This document shows, piece after piece, positions 60,132 to 64,000 of a stretch of 64,000 bases of DNA. The stretch covers positions 41,492 through 105,491 of the forward strand of contig DVKY01000044.1 of NCBI GenBank assembly GCA_018715765.1, read 5' to 3'. The position numbers were made by a program, and so were the translations under genes. The notes beneath the pieces were generated by a model. It was not told the origin of the DNA. It ran no database searches and saw only the letters and a program-made list of their open reading frames with translations. Within the stretch, counting starts at the first letter, position 1. Each line of letters begins with the position of its first letter. This DNA is from Fimivicinus intestinavium. Its GTDB lineage: Bacteria; Bacillota; Clostridia; Oscillospirales; Acutalibacteraceae.

Positions 60132-60299
60132 GCAGATGCCAGATATCAGATGTTAGATTTCAGATATTGGATATGAGATGTGGGAGCCGGGAGGCTTCTG
60201 CCTCCGCAGAGCTGGCAGAAAGCATTTGAAGGGAAAAGTTTTAACGCGCTGCCTCCGTGGCAAAAGTTTGAAGGAACGATATCCAATATCTATAGTCTA
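60132..60299. repeat. Heptamer-arm palindromic repeat, copy D
   Basis: Eight heptamers in register on the left (GCAGATG, CCAGATA, TCAGATG, TTAGATT, TCAGATA, TTGGATA, TGAGATG, TGGGAGC; 60132-60187). Core GGAGGCTTCTGCCTCCG. The right arm is degraded (GATATCC, AATATCT, ATAGTCT). Faces copy E in inverted orientation. Confidence 0.8.
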
Positions 60300-60308
60300 A
60301 CTTTGTAG

Positions 60309-60328
60309 GGAACGGTCTTAACCGTTCC
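60309..60328. repeat. Short palindromic repeat GGAACGGT/ACCGTTCC, copy 2
   Basis: Stem GGAACGGT-CTTA-ACCGTTCC, preceded by TGTAGG, as at 3878-3897. Confidence 0.75.
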
Positions 60329-60385
60329 GTGGTGTTCTATGGATGGAGCTATGTTTTCTGTTTTCCCGCTCGGGCCGCGGGGCCC

Positions 60386-60545
60386 CTCCTTTTCCGCTCA
60401 GCCGGAAAAGGAGGCTTCTGTACGGCCAGCGGCGGCACTGGTATGTTTTATACCCTTTTAGGTGTTCGGCAAAGCGCCCAAAAAACTCGGCCACTCACGT
60501 GGCCTCAAACAGTTTGGGCGTTTGCTTTTTCGCTTTGCGAAAAAG
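60386..60545. other. Cluster of three strong hairpins, no coding signal
   Basis: Hairpin 1 CTCCTTTTCC/GGAAAAGGAG (60386-60413); hairpin 2 GCAAAGCGCCCAAA/TTTGGGCGTTTGC (60469-60525) with an inner GGCCAC-TCAC-GTGGCC; hairpin 3 CTTTTTCGC/GCGAAAAAG (60525-60545). Short frames here lack SD sequences. May be a structured RNA or the body of a mobile cassette between repeats D and E. Confidence 0.6.
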
Positions 60546-60670
60546 TCCCCTCACGAGCCCGCCGCAGGTTTGCGGAGCCAGCCCCCGCTGGCCTGCTGAA
60601 AGGGTTCAACCACCGCGCCAGACTGAAGGCCCCGGCAGCATTTGATGCCACTCAATGCGTGCGCGTGAAG

Positions 60671-60818
60671 TCAGATTTCAGATGACAGATATCAGGCGTC
60701 AGACGTAGTTCCCTTCAGGCTTTTGCCTCAGCGGCAGGCGGCTAAAAATCTAGCCGTTAAAATGCTTTCTGTTACCGTCTCTGAGGTAACTGCTTCCGGC
60801 TCCCACGTCTGACGTCTG
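60671..60818. repeat. Heptamer-arm palindromic repeat, copy E (inverted relative to D)
   Basis: Left arm TCAGATT, TCAGATG, ACAGATA, TCAGGCG, TCAGACG (60671-60705); right arm ACGTCTG, ACGTCTG (60805-60818). The reverse complement of its core (GCTAGATTTTTAGCCGCC, GAGGCAAAAGCCTGAAGGG) aligns with the core of copy C. Confidence 0.82.
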
Positions 60819-60828
60819 ATTTTTGGCC

Positions 60829-61935
60829 CTACCCCTCCTGTCCAAGCTGCTCCCCGCGGGTCAAAAGCTCCCGTACAAGCTGCGCGCCTTTTTTCTCCAC
60901 CTTTTTGAAATCCATTGCAGGGATATAAAAAGCCTCCAGCGCATCATGTGTCTGTTTTGCGTTTTCCAGCATATGCACGGCCTCCTTGAGCAGCTCCATC
61001 TCTGCTTTCGCGTTGAAATGCAGCCGGTAGCGGTGCGTTTTCAGAAGCTCGGCGTCCATAAACCGCCGTGCATGAATCCGGCGCAGCGGCGTTTCCGGTG
61101 CGGGATGGAACCGGTTTGCCGTAAACAGGCATAAACCGGCTGAGGGGATCAGCAGATGCTCAATCCGTTTCCCCGCGCTCATCGGGCAGAGACAGACTGT
61201 CACATCCAGGCCGGCAGCCAGCGCATAGGAGCGCAGCCGCTCCAACAGCAGGGAGGATACGGCGCCATACGCATCATCCACTGCGATTACCCGGCTGCAC
61301 AGGCAGGAAACCGTGTCGTAACACACGACAAGCCCTTCCGGTGTGATTGCACTCAAAAAACATCGGCTCTCCCGGCCGACACGCCCGTGCCCCGTTCCGA
61401 ACTCCCTCGCCGCAAAGCGGGAGGCATATGCGGCGATTTTATCCGCATTGATGCATTCCAGGGCAATCCGCAGTGTGTCATTCGCCAATGATCCGGCGGC
61501 GGAAAGAAAGCCGACGCAACGCTGGTGGTAAGCGCTGTTTTTGATGGAAGCGGCACGGATGCCATCCGCATGCGCACGCAGCTGCTCCGCATTCCAGCAG
61601 GCGCCTAGATTTATAAGCTCCTCCACCGCGCCCGGAAAACGCGGTTCGATCACATGGGGCGCCGTGCCATCCGCGATGCATGCGCGCAGCTGCGGAAAAA
61701 TCACGCCATCCAGAGAGGCGGGATCAGAGGAGCAAAGCACACGCTGCGCTTGATAGCCGGCCTGCTCCAGCTGCTCCGCCACGCTGCGCATTAACCCGGA
61801 TTTTCCCGTGCCAGGCCCCCCTTTGATTACATAGGCGCGCCAATCCCCCGAGGGGTCGTACAGCTCGTCAAACAGAGATACAAATCCCTCCGGCGTGTTT
61901 GCGCCCAGAAAGCGCGTGTCATATTGCTGCTTCAT
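60829..61935 (-). CDS. P-loop ATPase of the PRK06851-like group
   Basis: 368 aa. Walker A GGPGTGKS (39-46). The middle has FLSAITPEGLVVCYDTV and CLCPMSAGKRIEHLLIP, a layout seen in uncharacterised clostridial ATPases of the PRK06851 type, where two half-domains are duplicated; here the second half lacks a visible Walker A (GRVGRES), so only the first is predicted to bind ATP. ATG 61935 follows GGGGGC. Monocistronic, divergent from the amidohydrolase. Function unknown. Confidence 0.75.
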   Translation of the reverse strand: MKQQYDTRFLGANTPEGFVSLFDELYDPSGDWRAYVIKGGPGTGKSGLMRSVAEQLEQAGYQAQRVLCSSDPASLDGVIFPQLRACIADGTAPHVIEPRFPGAVEELINLGACWNAEQLRAHADGIRAASIKNSAYHQRCVGFLSAAGSLANDTLRIALECINADKIAAYASRFAAREFGTGHGRVGRESRCFLSAITPEGLVVCYDTVSCLCSRVIAVDDAYGAVSSLLLERLRSYALAAGLDVTVCLCPMSAGKRIEHLLIPSAGLCLFTANRFHPAPETPLRRIHARRFMDAELLKTHRYRLHFNAKAEMELLKEAVHMLENAKQTHDALEAFYIPAMDFKKVEKKGAQLVRELLTRGEQLGQEG

Positions 61936-62039
61936 CTTTAAGCCCCCATCAAACCAGTTTACCCCATTGTATGCTCCTCCCTTCAGGTGTGACACAGCGC
62001 TTTTTCGACAATCCTCACGCTTTTGTAGCGCAAAAGAGC

Positions 62040-62068
62040 TTGACATTAAAAATTCGTCATTTTATACT
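62040..62068 (+). promoter_or_regulatory. Sigma-A promoter of the amidohydrolase gene
   Basis: Consensus TTGACA (62040-62045), 17-nt spacer, TATACT (62063-62068). Confidence 0.88.
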
Positions 62069-62113
62069 AAAAGTATCTTAATTAACGAATTTATTTTACA
62101 AAAGGAACTTCTC

Positions 62114-63724
62114 ATGAAAAAACTCTTTCAAAACGCCATAATTGTCGACGGCTCCGGCGCACCGGCTTATCAGGGCTGTGTTATTACGCAGGGCGGGCAG
62201 ATCGATGCCGTCTTCCATGGGAATGCACCGGAGGATTTTGACGGCGAGCGCATTGACTGCACGGGGCTCACGCTGGCGCCCGGATTTATTGACGCGCATT
62301 CGCATAACGATTGGTTCGCCGCGCGGCAAAACCCGCTCCCCTTCTTCATCCCTTTTGCCGAGCAGGGGATCACCACACAGGTGGTCGGCAACTGTGGCTT
62401 CGCCCCATTTGGGTACGATAGGGACACACCCTACCGGCATCTGCTGGGGAGCGGGCTGTTCCAGGTTGGCGATGCGCAGGGGGATTTCTCCACCTTCGCA
62501 GGCTGGTGTGAGGCCGCCTCCAACCGAACCCCGCTCAACCTGATTCCCCTGCAGGGGCACGGGCCCATGCGCATTGGCATCTGCGGCTATGAAAATCGGC
62601 CCTTGACTGACAGCGAGCTTCAGCGGCGCGATGCCATTCTGGAGCAATCCCTCTCGGACGGCGCTTTTGGCGCCTCCTTTGGCCTGATGTATGAGCCCGA
62701 CCGGTATGCAACAGCCGACGAGCTGGAGGGCGCGGCGCGGATTGTAGCAAAGCACGGCGGAGTTCTCACAGTGCATGAGCGCGCCTGCTCCGCCGCCTCC
62801 ACCTCCTATAACCCTCCTTTTGGAGGCCGGCCGCATAACCTGCGTGCGCTGGATGAAATGATCGAGCTGACAAAGCGCACCGGCGTAAAAATGCAGTATT
62901 CCCACCTGATTTTTGTTGGGGAATCCTCTTGGAAAACAGTGGAGGAGAGCCTGGCGCTGATTGACCAAGTGCGTTCGGAGGGGTACGATTTCTGCTATGA
63001 CCTGTATTCCATGACCTTCGGCGTCTCCGTAATCACAGTTGTCTTGCCGAGCTGGTATCTCTCTCTGCCGCCGGCGCAGCGCCACACGCGCATGACGCTC
63101 CTGAAGCTGCGGGCGATGATCGGCATCACCGTAAAGCTGCTCGGCTTTGGCTTTGAGGATATGCTCGTGGCCTGGATTGGCGAGGGCTATGAGAATCTCT
63201 GCGGCAAGCGCGTGCCGGAAATTGCGCGGGAGTGGGGCGTTTCGGATTTGGAGGCCTATATCCGCCTTGTGGATATCAGCGAGGGTAAGGGGCGGCTCAA
63301 TATGTACCGCTATTATAATGATGAGATTATCACCAGGCTGATCCGCCACGAGCCCTCTATTTTCATGACAGACGCCTGGATTGAAGAGAAGGGCGTGCAA
63401 AACGCCGCCGCTTACTCCTGCTTCCCCAAATTCCTTGCTTGGTCGCGCGAGGGCAGAGGTCTACCTCTGGAGGGCACCGTGCGCAAAATGACCGGCGCGG
63501 TTGCAGACCGCTTTTCCATTGCGCACCGCGGCTATCTAAAGCCCGGGTACGCCGCCGATCTGACGCTGTTTGACGCTGCAACCATTTCAAACAACGGGGA
63601 TGAGCCGGTCCGGCCCAGGGGAATTGACTCGGTTTATATTAACGGACGTTGCGTTGTAAAAAACGGCGTTGCCGATGAAACGGCCTTAGTGGGCGCCGGG
63701 GAAATCCTTTTAAAAAATAATTAG
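62114..63724 (+). CDS. N-acyl-D-amino-acid deacylase (D-aminoacylase) family amidohydrolase
   Basis: 536 aa. Metal-dependent amidohydrolase: IDAHSHND (HxH), VVGNCGFAPFG, YSHLIFVGESS, and the C-terminal MTDAWIEEKG (Asp) plus FSIAHRGYLKPGYAADLTLFD composite-domain end. The FVGNCGF-like segment is specific for D-aminoacylases, which free D-amino acids from N-acyl forms; related enzymes act on D-glutamyl or peptidoglycan-derived substrates. ATG 62114 follows AAAGGA; the frame extending to 61895 runs across the promoter. Confidence 0.87.
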   Translation: MKKLFQNAIIVDGSGAPAYQGCVITQGGQIDAVFHGNAPEDFDGERIDCTGLTLAPGFIDAHSHNDWFAARQNPLPFFIPFAEQGITTQVVGNCGFAPFGYDRDTPYRHLLGSGLFQVGDAQGDFSTFAGWCEAASNRTPLNLIPLQGHGPMRIGICGYENRPLTDSELQRRDAILEQSLSDGAFGASFGLMYEPDRYATADELEGAARIVAKHGGVLTVHERACSAASTSYNPPFGGRPHNLRALDEMIELTKRTGVKMQYSHLIFVGESSWKTVEESLALIDQVRSEGYDFCYDLYSMTFGVSVITVVLPSWYLSLPPAQRHTRMTLLKLRAMIGITVKLLGFGFEDMLVAWIGEGYENLCGKRVPEIAREWGVSDLEAYIRLVDISEGKGRLNMYRYYNDEIITRLIRHEPSIFMTDAWIEEKGVQNAAAYSCFPKFLAWSREGRGLPLEGTVRKMTGAVADRFSIAHRGYLKPGYAADLTLFDAATISNNGDEPVRPRGIDSVYINGRCVVKNGVADETALVGAGEILLKNN

Positions 63725-63764
63725 TCTGCCTACAACGCGCTTTCACAGCCCAGGGCGAGGGCAT

Positions 63765-63803
63765 AAACGGAAAACCGATGGGTACCCTTGTACACTGATG
63801 CTA
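63765..63803. repeat. Solo end of the foldback element, copy 3
   Basis: 39 bp sharing GAAAACCGATGGGTACCC and CTTGTACACTGATGCTA exactly with the right end at 15732-15765, and AAACGGAAAACCGATGG with copy 2. No partner end is found within 200 bp. Confidence 0.75.
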
Positions 63804-63849
63804 GAGATCATGCTGCAAGAGGCAGTCCCTTCTCTCTCCTTGCGTAAAT

Positions 63850-63888
63850 CAAAAAGCGGGCGCTGTTTAAACAGCGCCCGTTTTTTGA
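63850..63888 (-). terminator. Bidirectional intrinsic terminator
   Basis: Palindrome AAAAAGCGGGCGCTGTTT/AAACAGCGCCCGTTTTTT (about 63851-63886) between the convergent amidohydrolase and the gene at the window edge. Confidence 0.92.
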
Positions 63889-63913
63889 TTTCAGATCCTT
63901 TTTAAAAGACCGT

Positions 63914-64000
63914 TTACGCCTTCGCGGCGGCCTCCTCTTTCTGCTGCTCCTGCTGCTTCGCCGCCTCTGCCGCATCGCGCTCCGGCTTTGTGGGCAGCAT
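63914..64000 (-). CDS. C-terminal end of an unidentified protein, cut by window edge
   Basis: Last 29 codons of a minus-strand frame ending at TAA 63916-63914. The tail (KPERDAAEAAKQQEQQKEEA) is Glu/Gln/Lys/Ala-rich and probably a charged helical extension. The terminator at 63850-63888 follows in the right place. Too short to identify; the ATG at 64000 may be internal. Confidence 0.55.
   Translation of the reverse strand: MLPTKPERDAAEAAKQQEQQKEEAAAKA

Noticed and set aside
62096..63400. Antisense open frame opposite the D-aminoacylase gene
   Set aside because: No SD, no homology pattern; the plus-strand enzyme has all motifs.

Overview
The window is a chromosomal stretch of a Gram-positive, low-oxygen Bacillota, most likely a gut-type Clostridia (Oscillospirales-like). 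This is inferred from moderate-to-high GC, strong SD sequences (GGAGG) with frequent TTG starts, a T-box upstream of serS, a preQ1 riboswitch upstream of queT, sortase-type (I/A)DTG C-termini, a two-gene SUF system and many GH/GPH sugar-use genes. There is no rRNA, phage, insertion sequence or CRISPR array. Genes sit in short operons, nearly all with readable sigma-A promoters (TTGACA-17-TATAAT type) and intrinsic terminators.

Layout. 1-6 kb: a DUF4097/DUF2089 stress-type operon, a surface SGNH hydrolase, two tandem AbrB/zinc-ribbon regulators and a large membrane protein. 6-15.5 kb (minus strand): SufBC, a MutY / deoxyinosine glycosylase / AGCS / MFS operon, HemW, an orphan diaminopentanoate-dehydrogenase-like enzyme and TcdA. 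16-25 kb: cytosolic GH20 hexosaminidase, the MoxR-DUF58-transglutaminase operon, an iron alcohol dehydrogenase, Nth and a small RHH protein. 25.9-26.9 kb: an AT-rich DUF6147/DUF6120 pair that looks foreign. 27-33 kb: serS with its T-box, a 50-aa small protein, an 837-aa surface protein and a phosphatase-like protein lacking its catalytic His. 33-43.9 kb: XRE regulator, lipoprotein, esterase-GH3 operon, queT with preQ1 riboswitch, MocR regulator, metallophosphoesterase and DacA. 44 kb: a tRNA Met-Glu-Val cluster. 44.4-50.7 kb: AIM24-like protein, phosphoesterase, class II aldolase, APH-like kinase, prfB-sanA. 51-57.5 kb: two sugar-uptake units, one (TIM-barrel isomerase / Gfo-Idh-MocA oxidoreductase / GPH symporter) resembling oxidative 3-keto-glycoside cleavage loci. 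58-64 kb: galU with a RING/zinc-ribbon membrane protein, an ATPase, and a D-aminoacylase-family amidohydrolase.

The most novel feature is non-coding. Three dispersed repeat families occupy the gaps. (1) A roughly 150-190 bp element with arms of tandem heptanucleotides (consensus YCAGAYN) facing each other as an inverted repeat around a hairpin-rich core; five copies, one of which supplies the stop codon of a gene and two of which form an inverted pair around a cluster of hairpins. (2) A fold-back element with terminal inverted repeats TAGCATCmGTGTAmAAGGG; two complete copies and one solo end, one complete copy forming the structured 5' leader of tcdA. (3) A 20-bp perfect hairpin, GGAACGGTC/GACCGTTCC. 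I cannot match the first two to named families from memory. Functional calls for proteins rest on family motifs read in the translations; no database search was possible.
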